From: Raphanus sativus
Lineage: Eukaryota; Streptophyta; Magnoliopsida; Brassicales; Brassicaceae
Direction: 5' to 3'
NCBI RefSeq assembly: GCF_000801105.2
Contig: NC_079514.1
Span: 17,214,293-17,278,292 of the forward strand
Length of the DNA: 64,000 nucleotides
In this document: positions 12,562 to 22,847 of the stretch, piece after piece
Layout of the letters: each line of letters starts with the position of its first letter
Position numbering within the stretch: the first letter of the stretch is position 1
Program-made: the position numbers and the translations under genes
The notes under the pieces: generated by a model
Databases searched by the model: none
Seen by the model: the letters and a program-made list of their open reading frames with translations, nothing else
Told to the model about the DNA's origin: nothing

Positions 12562-15500
12562 CTAGGGCAAGCCCGCGCTATGCGCGGGATTTGATGTATG
12601 GGATTTTATGAAAAATAATTTTGTGTAAATTTTATTTTAGGTTCAGTTGATTGTGAATGTGATATGTTAAATGATTACTGTCTTCACCAAATTCCAATTA
12701 TACAACTAAAAATGTCATGAAAGCATTCTTAGTTGTTATTTGAAGCAAAAAGAAATGGAAGAGGTGCTTAGGCCTAAATGCATTAGATTTTTGTCTATTA
12801 AATCTAATGCATAGAACCCAATCTATGATTTGTTAGACTCAGCATCATTTGATCATTATTTGTTTTAGAGAAAATGTATTTTTTTCATAAAAACTAATGA
12901 ATTCAAGAAATAAACATACAAAAAATTTATAATTAGTGTATATAATTTAGTCAGCTGTCGTTCTAGAGATTTATATCCCGAATACTATCATACACGAATT
13001 CGTGATTTCCAACAAAATAAAATATACTCACATTTCAAGTAACACAATTCAAATAGACACTCGGGTCATGTTTTATATCGTAGGTCTTAACGATAAATTT
13101 GGATGGAATTCAGTTAAAAAAATAGGATGGAACAAAAATAATGAACGCAAATACAACATTCGAGCTACAAATAGTTTTACTATTTTTTTTTAAGGGGTGA
13201 GGAGAGGTGCATGCAGTCTGTATGAGTTACGTATGATCACCTAGTGTCGTATTTCTTTTTTTTTTATGAATTGTGAACACATCGTCTGTTGTGTGTAAAA
13301 TAGTAGGGAATATTTGAGAAGCTTGATCTTGTAATTCTTAAGTTGTAGTCGAGGATCAGTGTATGGTGTGTTTAAAATCGTGGAAAAATATCAATTAAAA
13401 AAAAGAAAACTTTTTATACAATGCATGTGTCTTAGAGACTATAACATTGATCATCTACTCTACCATAATTTGTTTGAAGCTGAAAAATGTTACATAGCTT
13501 CATTAGTAAACTATCAAATAAAATTATTGTTAAGTATAGATGTTACACATGTATTTAAATTTTATACTTAATACATTAATCACCTACAACCTCTCTTCTT
13601 CTCATCTTCTTTAATTGAACTCGAGAAGTGGAGCATAGCCTACAAACCAACTGAGCCCCCACAATCAGCTTCTTATAGTATGACATCACCTACCCTTCTA
13701 CATGTTTTGCTAATCAACTAAACGCAAGGTTTTTTCTCAGTTCATTTTGTGTGCTTTTATCAATATGTCAAGCTCACACTAATTACGGTCTCGCCATGTA
13801 CTCGCCCAGGCCTTTCTTTCTCCTTGATTAACTTCATTTTCGATATCAATTTGGGAGTGACCCGCTTGCAATTTTAAGAAACGTTTTACCCATATCTGTT
13901 TGGTTCGTTGTAGGCTTGTAGCTAGAGCCCACAACATTAATTCCCTCCTCCACATTAATTATATCTCAACATTATTTATTAACCAATTCTTTTTTTTAAT
14001 AACCCTGTCATTGATTTCAATGTACAAAAACATACAAAAAGACTTACAATAAAGATTTCTGTTAAACTGTGAACAAAAAAAAAAAGATTTCTGTTAAACA
14101 AAATTCGATAAGATACACATACAATACAATCAAGCTTGGTTATTTATCAAGCTGGCAATAGTTCTAATCAAAAACCGTTTTTACTGCAATGCTTCCGGTC
14201 CTTGAAAATTCTAATCCTGCATAAGCTTTAAATAAGCCATAAGCTAGTTGATCAAAAAAAAAACCATAAGCTTTAAATAAGCTGCAATGATAGCCAAAGA
14301 ATAATTTTGAAACAGTTAAAAAAGGAACGGGAAAGCCAAGAGAGATATATATACAGTATAAGTCTTTCACTGTGTAAGCCAATGGAGTTTCAGGAGAGAG
14401 ATGATACTTTTTCAACTTTCCGTTTGGCATATCCGTAATAAGAAGTCGAGCTCCACCATGACACAGCTGAATAACATTCCAAAACATATGTAAAAACACA
14501 TCAGACAACAGTCTAGACAAAGTCATATAATACAACTTTAAAAAGCATCTTACACAAACTTGGAGACTTCAAAGATGGCACGACAGGTTGCAATCAGAAG
14601 CAGAACGACCAAGAGCAACCTGCATTACTTCAGTTCGAGTCGAAGAAGAACCTGGGCCAATAAGAACCAAAATACAAATCAAAGACTCAGCGTAACATAT
14701 ATTAGACAGAGCTCTTAGTATTATGGAGATCAGAGAGCTTCTTTTAAACATTTTCATATCATTAAAGTTGTTTTCCAAACTCTGGTTGATGTTAGATCTA
14801 TCAAATAAAACAGTATCTAGAGCGACGGATATCAGAAAACTTACAATTCTCTGGCTGATTTGATTGACATAGAATGTTTAAACTTATCAGATCCTCATGA
14901 TGCACCATACAATTGATTGGAATCTGTAAAAAAATGATTGTTAAATCATATTGCTTGTTAAAGCGAGATATTTCAACGGATGGAAAAGCAAGCCATAAGA
15001 AGAATCAAGTGCCAAGGTTCAGACTCTAGAGTGTGATGAACATAATCGAATTTTTTCTTCGACTAAAACCAAAAAAAAAAGACGTAAACAGAACAAAATA
15101 TAACCCAGAAATCAAATCAAAGAGCTTGTAATTGTCAAATGTTTGGTATTGTAAATTGTAAAGCTCAAATATATTCATTGAAAAGGAAAGAGACTGATTT
15201 TTTCTTTCGCCGGGATTACCTTAATGCCGAGGTGGAGTATGTAGATGCTAACCTTTATATACTGAGGTTTCCACCGCTTTGCAAGAGCGAAGCATACAAT
15301 AAATGTAGATTGTGAATGATGGAATCAAGGAGGACTTTAAGAAGAATGTGAAACTGGTAAAATTCAGGGGAGGAAGAAGACGAATAGAAACCTAGAGTTG
15401 GAGACTACATCACGACGGCGGAGAAGACTAAGGGTTCAACCCTTGAAGTAGAAAACGAAATATTTCAAGATGATTTTCTCTTATTTTTTCAGATGGGCTT

Positions 15501-15670
15501 TACAAAGCTTCATTAAAAAACCGTGTGAAATCAAAAGCCCAAACGAATATTAATCTTGAATAAATGAAACGTTGAGTTTCAACGTGTCAACACCAAGATC
15601 AATGAGTTTATGACCTGGAATCTGACGTGGCGCAAGGAGGAGTGATTAAACTCTACTTTATATAATTAGA
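12562..15670 (-). mobile_element. Non-autonomous Helitron (3.1 kb)
   Basis: Read on the minus strand it starts TCTAATTATATAAAGTAGAG at 15670 and ends with the hairpin CCCGCGCATAGCGCGGG (12588-12572) followed by CTTGCC-CTAG at 12562. It sits between A and T as Helitrons do. Joining the flanks recreates AAATGTATTAATAGTATATGG, which matches the intact repeat copy at about 12094, so both borders are supported by an empty-site paralogue. No Rep/helicase is present. It carries gene-like minus-strand sequence at 14160-15450. Confidence 0.8.
14160..15450 (-). pseudogene. Unrecognised captured gene fragment inside Helitron
   Basis: The minus strand has higher GC and exon-like blocks in an otherwise AT-rich element: one at about 15430-15230 (UTR-like, then KRWKPQYIK), one at 14778-14569, and one at 14490-14360 (CHGGARLLITDMPNGKLKKY) followed by a consensus-like donor. 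No family is recognised and no continuous spliced frame was found. Orientation equals that of the Helitron, as for a transcribed capture. Confidence 0.4.
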
Positions 15671-16040
15671 TGTATTAATAGTATATGGCACATTTTTTGA
15701 AATTTTGTAAAAAATAACAACTATAGTGATCACGAAAGTTCTATATTCCTAAATTTAGTTTCTTTATTCAATTTACTAAATAATTTGGCAGTTTATTCAT
15801 GTTTTTATTTACGTGATATGGTATGTATCGATAAAGAGGAAATAATATAGTTAATATTCATGTCACTATATGTTATAACACAAAAGGAAAATAATTAAGT
15901 TGAATAAATTAACAAAAGATGATAAATACATAATCATAAAATGAATAAAAGTATATATTTACTTAAATAAGACCTGTTAAGTTTCTAATAAATATGTATA
16001 ACAATTTTGTATAGAATGATTATGTTTGAATAGTATTACA
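15671..16040. repeat. Third copy of the ~400-bp diverged repeat
   Basis: Starts TGTATTAATAGTATATGGC immediately after the Helitron 5' end and follows the order of landmarks of the copies at 11690 and 12098 (CACGAAAGTT, TTACGTGATATGGTATGT, 'AATAAATATGTATAACAAT'). Confidence 0.7.
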
Positions 16041-16189
16041 ATAAAAAAGATATAACAAACGTTAAAGTTCACATGTAATATAAAATAAAATCGAAGAAAA
16101 AAATGATGATAAAATAGCAAAATTTAGTAGAAGTGATAATCTTACAATGATTAGTATGATAGTTTTTTTTTTCATTAACTTAAATAGAT

Positions 16190-17060
16190 TCGGTTATGAT
16201 TCTGCAAACCAAATTGGTAGCTATGTGTCCACATGAATGACATCGGATATGTGTCCACATGAATGACATCGGATGATTGTTTCCTCGCACTATGTGCAAT
16301 ACTATCCACCTTTAAATGATGTATTCAAGGAACATGAATTATCTTCAGATAAGTAAAAATATCATTTAGAATATCTATGTTTTCCAGAAATGTTCCAAAT
16401 GCAGATCATTTTTCTGGTTCCAAAACCATCTTCACTAATTGAGAACAATCTGTTATAAAAATTACATAGAATTATCATTAGTTCTTGCTAACTAGAGATT
16501 TAGCTGATACAATACTACACCACATATATGATGGTGAGTACAATCTTATCGGTTCCATGGGTGATATGTTCCTGAAATACCATTCTTTGAAGACTCTTGA
16601 AAACAAAGTGTTTGATTTTTCATGCAACCGCCAACATTTTTTTCCTAACGTAACTGTATTGAAATCCCACAGATCCTTAAAACTTAGCGTTCCATCGTCT
16701 TTATGGAGACAAAACTTCCATCGTCTATTATTTCCACCTGAACCCCACCAAAATTGAGCAACTGCACTTGTCAATTTCTTCGTCACAGTCTATGGTAATC
16801 GGAAGCAAGACATAACATGATTTGATAATGCCGTAATAACCATTCTTATGATCACATATTTTACTCTATTTGTTAGATATTTTGGCTGTCCATCAATTTA
16901 TATGATTATGTAGTCTATCTTCTATAAATATAAAGATTTCAGTCTTTGGTCCTCCCAAACTGTTTGGTATTCCTATATGATTCCATTCAACAAATATTTT
17001 GTATCGCCAAGATATCCCGGAGTACATAACTTATATTTTCTTTAATCTCGTGCCCAAACT
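16190..17060 (-). pseudogene. LINE reverse transcriptase remnant
   Basis: Minus-strand LINE fragment. It reads GIPNSLGGPKTEIF (about 16975-16935), VMSCFRLP then a stop, TVTKKLTSAVAQFWWG (16795-16745), then GTLSFKDLWDFNTVTLGKKCW and RVFKEWYFRNISPMEPIR down to 16478. These are the RT-thumb to zf-RVT linker blocks of plant L1 elements. In-frame stops are at about 16800 and 16890. A 26-bp tandem duplication (TATGTGTCCACATGAATGAC...) lies at 16222-16273 within its 3' side. Confidence 0.85.
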
Positions 17061-17610
17061 GTAATAATTTCTGAAAATTTTCTGTTAACCGGATACTACT
17101 TCATAATTTTTTAGTATCCTTAAGATGGTATGACATTTTTCTTTCTTTTTCTTTGCAGAATTGTATGTTAGATGTATATGATAAGGTAGATAAACAAGTG
17201 TATAGATAACCCAAGAAATCCGCTGAGAAATGATGCTATATGAAAAAATTCATCTTTTCATAGATAATAAAAACCAATTGGTAAAATAAGAACCACATTT
17301 TCCTAGATTTCAAACAACATGATCGCACATAATGTATTTTTTAAGAAAAAAATTAATTTATGAAAATCCATTGTTTAAAAAAAAAAACAAAAAAACAAAA
17401 GAGGAATGGCACGATTGTTTTTTTAGGATTTTGTTTTTGAGAAATTTCTTTTATAATAACATAATGTCCTTCAATTATTACAACAAACCATAGTTATTTT
17501 ACAAACTTTTGGAAGGAATAAAATCAGAACCGATAGGTATCATATCATATAATGTATTACTTATTTTTATTGTTTTTATCATCTTTCATAAATTTCTCCA
17601 TCTCCACAAA
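17061..17610. other. AT-rich intergenic DNA
   Basis: No gene or element recognised. Holds the 3' flank of the MADS-box gene on the minus strand. Confidence 0.6.
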
Positions 17611-18346
17611 TTAACGCTTCATATCATCTCTGCTGAATTCTTCGAGCTTTTCTTTGAAGGTAACGAATTCCTCCAATGTCAGATCTGATATATCGTATAT
17701 TTCAAGAGTCTCTTCGTTTCTCTTCTTTAAAACCTATAATATATGGAGAAAAATGATTCAAGTTGTTAGCCACCAAAAAGATAAGATTGTTTGTAGACAA
17801 AACAAAAAAAAAAGATATACACACAGATACTCCAACTATGACTCTCATAACTCAGCGATAATAAGATCAAATATTTCAATATCAGAATCTACATGTTAAA
17901 ATCAGCTGGTTCAAACTTTTTTTATAATAAGGATTTTTGAATTTTGCAAAATATTATTCAACATAATATTATTTTCGAAAAAAATAAAATTTAACAAATA
18001 TTTAAAATATAATACTTACATTCTCATGCTCTTTCTGATGTTTTAGTTCTTCCTTGAGTTCATCGAGTTTGGCACGACTCTCGATAATCCTAGTTTGCAA
18101 GGGCGGAGATGTTTCTGATCTCTGTTGATTAGGGTTCTTATGACGTTCAATCACAGAGTTGAAGCATGGACTTCCAAACACATAGGGTCGCCCATTGGAA
18201 GACATGAGCAAAACAGCAACTTGAACATTACAAAGTTTTGCAAGTGCATCAGCTTTGCTAAATATACCAATTCGGCGTTTTAATTCAGTTTTTTGTCTTG
18301 TGAGGCGATCTTGAATGAATTTTATCTCTATTTTTTTACGACCCAT
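17611..18346 (-). CDS. Type I (M-type) MADS-box transcription factor, two exons
   Basis: Exon 1 is 18346-18020 (109 codons) and exon 2 is 17733-17611 (40 codons plus TAA), joined in phase 0 by a 286-bp intron with GTAAGT donor and TATAG acceptor; product 149 aa. The N-terminus MGRKKIEIKFIQDR followed by KRRIGIFSKADALAKLCNVQVAVLL is a MADS DNA-binding domain (residues 1 to about 60). It is followed by the FGSPCFNSVIERH segment typical of M-alpha (AGL62-like) proteins. The tail has charged, coiled-coil-like repeats (about 85-140) and no K-domain, as expected for type I. Such proteins bind CArG-type DNA in the nucleus, mostly in gametophyte or endosperm. No stop or frameshift is seen. The MADS domain is more diverged than in canonical members, so activity is uncertain. 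Confidence 0.85.
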
Positions 18347-18540
18347 CTTTTTTTTCTGATGTTAATTATTGTAACTAGTGTAACCCTTTTTATAGATGTG
18401 TTGGGTTAAGTAGAGAAACGGTAAAATATCTTTTCTATGTATTTTCATAAAACTTCTAATTGGTGGTGAAATAACACAAGATAACACCATTATCTTTTAT
18501 CTCATCTTATCCCACATTTATAGTATGAATTCTGTAATAC

Positions 18541-18700
18541 CATTGGACTAGTATTAATTTTAAATTTTATTCTATAAACATAAATATTTTTCTTTAAATG
18601 ACAGTTGACATGAACATCCACATTGGACTACTATTATTTCTAGATTTTATTCTATAAACATAAATATTTTTCTTTAAATGACAGTTGACAAGTTTCAAAC
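18541..18700 (+). repeat. 80-bp tandem duplication
   Basis: Two copies starting CATTGGACTA at 18541 and 18621, nearly identical through TAAATGACAGTTGACA. It lies upstream of the MADS-box gene start (~200 bp away on the minus-strand 5' side) and so could sit in its promoter. Confidence 0.9.
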
Positions 18701-18929
18701 ATCCATATTGGCAACGATATTGTTTTCTAAACAATATATGAAATTCTTTTAAATAAAGAAAGTATATTAAATTTTATTTTCCAAAAGGAAATCTAGAAAT
18801 TTCAAATATTCAAAATAGAGCACCATGAAAATATTGAATTTTTCTTGGCGGATATTTTTGAACCGTTAAGACTGCAAGTTCTTTTTATATTTTAACTTAA
18901 AGTGGCGATATTTAGAGGGAGATATCAGT

Positions 18930-20110
18930 TCATAAAGGAAGATCTGTTGGAGATGCAGGCTATGTTGGAGAAGATGAGGATGATCGAGAAAGTTTCTTAA
19001 GGACATGGACGAGATTCTGAGGAAGAAGGAGGAGGAGCTCAAGACGGAGTTGAAGAAGCTTCAGAAGATAAAGGAGTTTAATCCTAACATGGTACAATCT
19101 CTAGATCTAGATCTAGCTTATGGGTTAGGTTATGTGATTAGCTTGGGACTTGGTTAGATCTCAATTATGTAGATATGATTGAACGTTCCATTAGGTTTGA
19201 GATTAGCATCAAGCACAAACACGTGGTTGCTGTTGAGGATTTTCTGATCATTGATGTATGTACTACTCATTTGGTTTCCAAGTCATTTCTAAGGAGACAC
19301 GCGAGAGTGAGAGGCCATGTTCTCAAATGGGGAATCAATAATGTTCTACGAAAGGTGGTACCAATGGTGAGGAAAACATGGAGGAGTTATTCTTTCTTTC
19401 CTTTTTCAGCAGATAATTTATTCACGATAGGGTAATTATATTATGATATTTCACGTAGTATATTCAAATTTCAAGCACTGTGACTTTCTATAAATGAAGT
19501 AATTAGCCTTTTTACTATTTGGGGTTGTGAAACTTTAGGTGTTGGGAGAGGAGAGCTGCTTTTCGTGAACAAGAATGTTATGGAAGTAAATCTCAAGTAT
19601 TTTAAGTTGTTCTCGAGGTCTATTATTTAAAAATGTTGAACTTAACAAAGTTCTGTTTTTATAGGCCGCAAAGATGACAAGAGAAGAGTGGAAGAAGTTT
19701 TCAGATAAACAAAAAGCACCATACGAAAAGGTCTGTTCTTTTTGTATACTTGCATTCACAGCTATATAAATGCTTGATAATGAAGGAACTGATCAGGTGT
19801 GATATTAAACAGGTGTGGTATTAAACTGATCAGGTGTGATACCTGGAAGCAGTGGAGGAATACAAAAAGATGAAGGAAGAAGAGACCATGAGTCAAAACA
19901 AATAAGAAGAGAGGAGCTCATGAAACTCCATAAACAAGAATCTCTCCAACTGCTTAAGAAGAAGTAGAAAACCAACATTCTGATCAAGGTCACTCATTGA
20001 ATCACACTTTCACCTTTAACTCACTAAATGCATTACAGTTTATAGCAGTGTCTGAACTGTTACAAAAAATATCTCCACAGCAAAGAAAGCTTTGACAGAA
20101 GAACGTAAAA
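18930..20110 (+). pseudogene. 3xHMG-box-type HMGB protein pseudogene
   Basis: Fragments match the plant three-HMG-box proteins (HMGB6/HMGB13 type, chromosome-associated in dividing cells). First is the N-terminal coiled coil, DEILRKKEEELKTELKKLQK then IKEFNPNM, at about 19004-19090 ending at a GT donor. Second is part of the middle HMG box, AKMTREEWKKFSDKQKAPYEK, at about 19668-19730 ending at a donor. Third is YLEAVEEYKKMKEEETMSQN at about 19843-19902 with a stop, then LHKQESLQLLKKK at 19927-19966 and TAG. In-frame stops occur near 18999 and 19903, and most of HMG boxes 1-3 is missing. A 30-40-bp duplication (ACTGATCAGGTGTGATA) lies at 19788-19842. Confidence 0.75.
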
Positions 20111-21115
20111 TGGAAGGTCTGTACAATTTTAAATTAATCTTCTGCTTTTAATAAGTGATACTGCTTGAACTCTTCTTGATTATGACAATGGGGACTTAAA
20201 GCTGGTCATGAAGGTGTTTACTTTTCTTCTTTTGTGGGGACATAAGGTTAAGGAGTTTATCATTATATGCTTTACCTCTTCTGGAAGATCAAGATGGTTC
20301 ATAACATTCTTTTCCTTAAAAATGTTTTTCCTGTTTGTGCTATTTATAGTTGTCTAATGCATTCGTCTTTATTGATCTCCCTGCAGATTGATTGGCGAGG
20401 AAATTTGTAATATGAAAATTCTAGGGATGATTCTTTTTTTTTGTAACATAGTCATATAAATATACTGGTTTACAGTTATTAACCCGTGTACTTTTATCAA
20501 ACAAGTCTTTTAGGAGTTTTTGTTCGAATTTTTAAGTTCAGATTCTAACATATTAATATGTGAAAACTATGATGTTGTTGCAGGCAGAATCAACAAGTGC
20601 CACGAACGAGTCAATCCTCTAGGTTGCATTAGACCATGGGAAGCAAGCAAGAGTGATAAAGTTGCATGAGAGAGAAGTGGTGTGTCAGAAAGTTGGTAAT
20701 GCATATATAGTCAAGATCATCGAGCTAGAGGATTGGTAAACTAGGAGCTATAATATTTTTCCTTTAATCTATTGTCGAATGAGTATATTAATTTGTTTCA
20801 CAGATATGTAGTTTCATGAACAAGCTCATGCATTGCTAAAATTACATTTTGCATTGTTGAGATTATATGATCTCCCAACATATTTTCAATCTCATACATG
20901 TCACAGATATGTAGTTTCATGAGCAAGCTCATATATTGCTAAAACAAACTTTAATATCATGCATAAAACAAAAAAAATATATAACATAAATACTCCTTAC
21001 ACAACAAAAAAATAAATTTACAAACATATAAATGTTCTTAAAATAAAAAAATAAAAAATTACTAAAAGTTGAAATACAAAACAAACTCTATTGGAATCTT
21101 CTAATCACAATTTTC
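20111..21115. other. Intergenic, mostly unrecognised
   Basis: About 20580-20745 reads as an open segment (AESTSATNES... [20 protein letters not shown]) with one stop; it could be an exon of an unknown gene but no family is recognised. A short direct repeat (CACAGATATGTAGTTTCATGA) occurs at about 20801 and 20904. Confidence 0.4.
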
Positions 21116-21125
21116 ACAAAAAGAA

Positions 21126-21305
21126 TTTTTTTTTTTTTTTTGATAACCGTGGGGGTCCCAGGCTTCGCCCAGACTAATCCCACGAGGCCGACGGCAACCC
21201 ACGTATTCTTACGATTTAACGCTAGCCTAACCCCGGTGGCCACCGCATGTCGAACCCATGGCGCTTCCTCTTTGGCGCTTACCACTGGACTACCATGAAG
21301 TGGTT
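21126..21305 (-). mobile_element. tRNA-derived SINE
   Basis: On the minus strand it begins with a tRNA-like head (box A-like TAGTCCAGTGGTAAGCGCC, box B-like GGGTTCGACAT) and ends in an A-run (T-run at 21126-21141 on plus). A perfect 10-bp target duplication ACAAAAAGAA is at 21116-21125 and 21306-21315. Confidence 0.9.
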
Positions 21306-21315
21306 ACAAAAAGAA

Positions 21316-22259
21316 AATATTAATAAAATTAAATTTAAAAAATGATAATTATCAAACTAAACACATTTTGATAAGAAAAATTAACATAAAAACCCCTGCA
21401 ATGTAGCGCAGATATTTACTTAGTCATAGGAAAATAACAAGAAGAAGAAACTAAGAGAAGTCGAGAGTCAGGAAGTGATTTTATAGCAGAGCTCTTTGGA
21501 GGTTCAAAAGTATTAGGACTAATATATCCGAACCTCATATTATTATATAAGGAATGGGACTAATTTCTTTTAAAGGTTTTCAATGTAGCTTTGTTCAGTA
21601 AGCAGCTTCCACGTATAGCTAACAGAACATATATCGCTCTCGCTAGAGTGTACAAGCAAAAGTATTTTAGTATGTCACATCCTCTAATAGACACCATTGG
21701 GCTGCCCCATCTTATGCATGAAGACGGATCCATACGATCAGAGTTTAACAAATTAAAGTCGGACAGAAAACTGGGGGAAATGAGAAACCACTTGCATTGG
21801 TATGGTAGGACAATTAATATAATTCTTGGCAAAATAATCAAGAATAAATTATTGATTGAATAGTAATTACGCAAAAGTTATAAAAAATAACGAATTTGTC
21901 ACAAAATGCAAAACGTGGCTATCCTGATCGTATTCCAAAATTTTCATAGAAGAAAACCTGGTCATATAAAGACTTCTGCTATTTATTTTGTTAATAGTTA
22001 AAAAAACAATGACTAAATCGTGACAAACAACTGTTTACTAGACACAATGTTATTTATTAGCCAGTTTTTATTTTATGACCATTTTATCACGAAACACATT
22101 TTAATAGAATAGATTAGTATTGGTGTGATATATCCAACTATTTTAATAGAATATATTAAAATTTCTTATTAATCACTAAAAAAATATTATAAAAGAAAAT
22201 CATAAATATAACTAAAAACACCAATATTAAAACTAAATTTCTAAAAAATGTAAAACAAA
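21316..22259. other. AT-rich intergenic DNA
   Basis: No convincing gene. A short ORF at 21591-21863 matches nothing I recognise. A degenerate Helitron-like end (CTGCAATGTAGCGCAG then TTAGT) lies near 21396-21427. Confidence 0.4.
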
Positions 22260-22261
22260 AA

Positions 22262-22297
22262 ATATACCCGTCTTTTTAAAGGCGAATCATAAATTTA
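22262..22297 (+). repeat. Degenerate Helitron 3' end
   Basis: CCCGTCTTTTTAAAGGCG then ...ATTTAGT resembles the better-preserved terminus at 22817-22847; the sequences just upstream (ACAAAAAATATACCCG versus ACAAAAATTATACCCG) also match. Confidence 0.5.
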
Positions 22298-22816
22298 GTT
22301 CAGCTATTTGAAAAAAAAATCGATTTTCGGTTGCGGGTTATGAGTATTTTATTCCGGGTGGATGCAGGTTGGTAGATTTTGGATTGCAGGTACCCGCCGA
22401 CCCGAAAAGTATTTAAAAACAAAAATAAAAAGTGAACACTTTTTAGAAAATATGGTAATTTAGAAAAAAATTAAAATAGATAATTTTATTATAAATAATT
22501 TTTATATTTTTATAATAATTAAAGTAAATAATTATTTATAAAAAATTATAACCCTCGGACAACCACAAAATTAAATGGGACGGATGGCGGTACAAATTAT
22601 TTGTTTGCGGGTTGTGCGGATCATATTTTTGACCAAAACAAAATTGAAACCCGCGGTTTGGCGTGTTCGACCGACAATATACCAGATCAATATTTAAATT
22701 ATTATTATTTAATACAATATATTTTGATTAAGATTTATACATAATTATAGTTATAAAAATATAAATATTATCACAAATAACACAAATATGAGAATTAAAC
22801 AAAAACAAAAATTATA

Positions 22817-22847
22817 CCCGCCCTTTAAAGGGCGGGTCAGAATCTAG
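22817..22847 (+). repeat. Helitron 3' terminus, plus strand
   Basis: Perfect hairpin CCCGCCCTTTAAAGGGCGGG (22817-22836), then 7 bases and CTAG followed by T. The element body would lie to the left; its 5' end was not located. Confidence 0.7.

Noticed and set aside
19175..19435. 86-codon ORF within the HMG pseudogene
   Set aside because: Lies in the expected intron between the coiled-coil exon and the next HMG piece; no homology recognised.
21591..21863. 90-codon plus-strand ORF
   Set aside because: Overlaps an equally long minus ORF; neither matches a family and there is no splice or promoter context.
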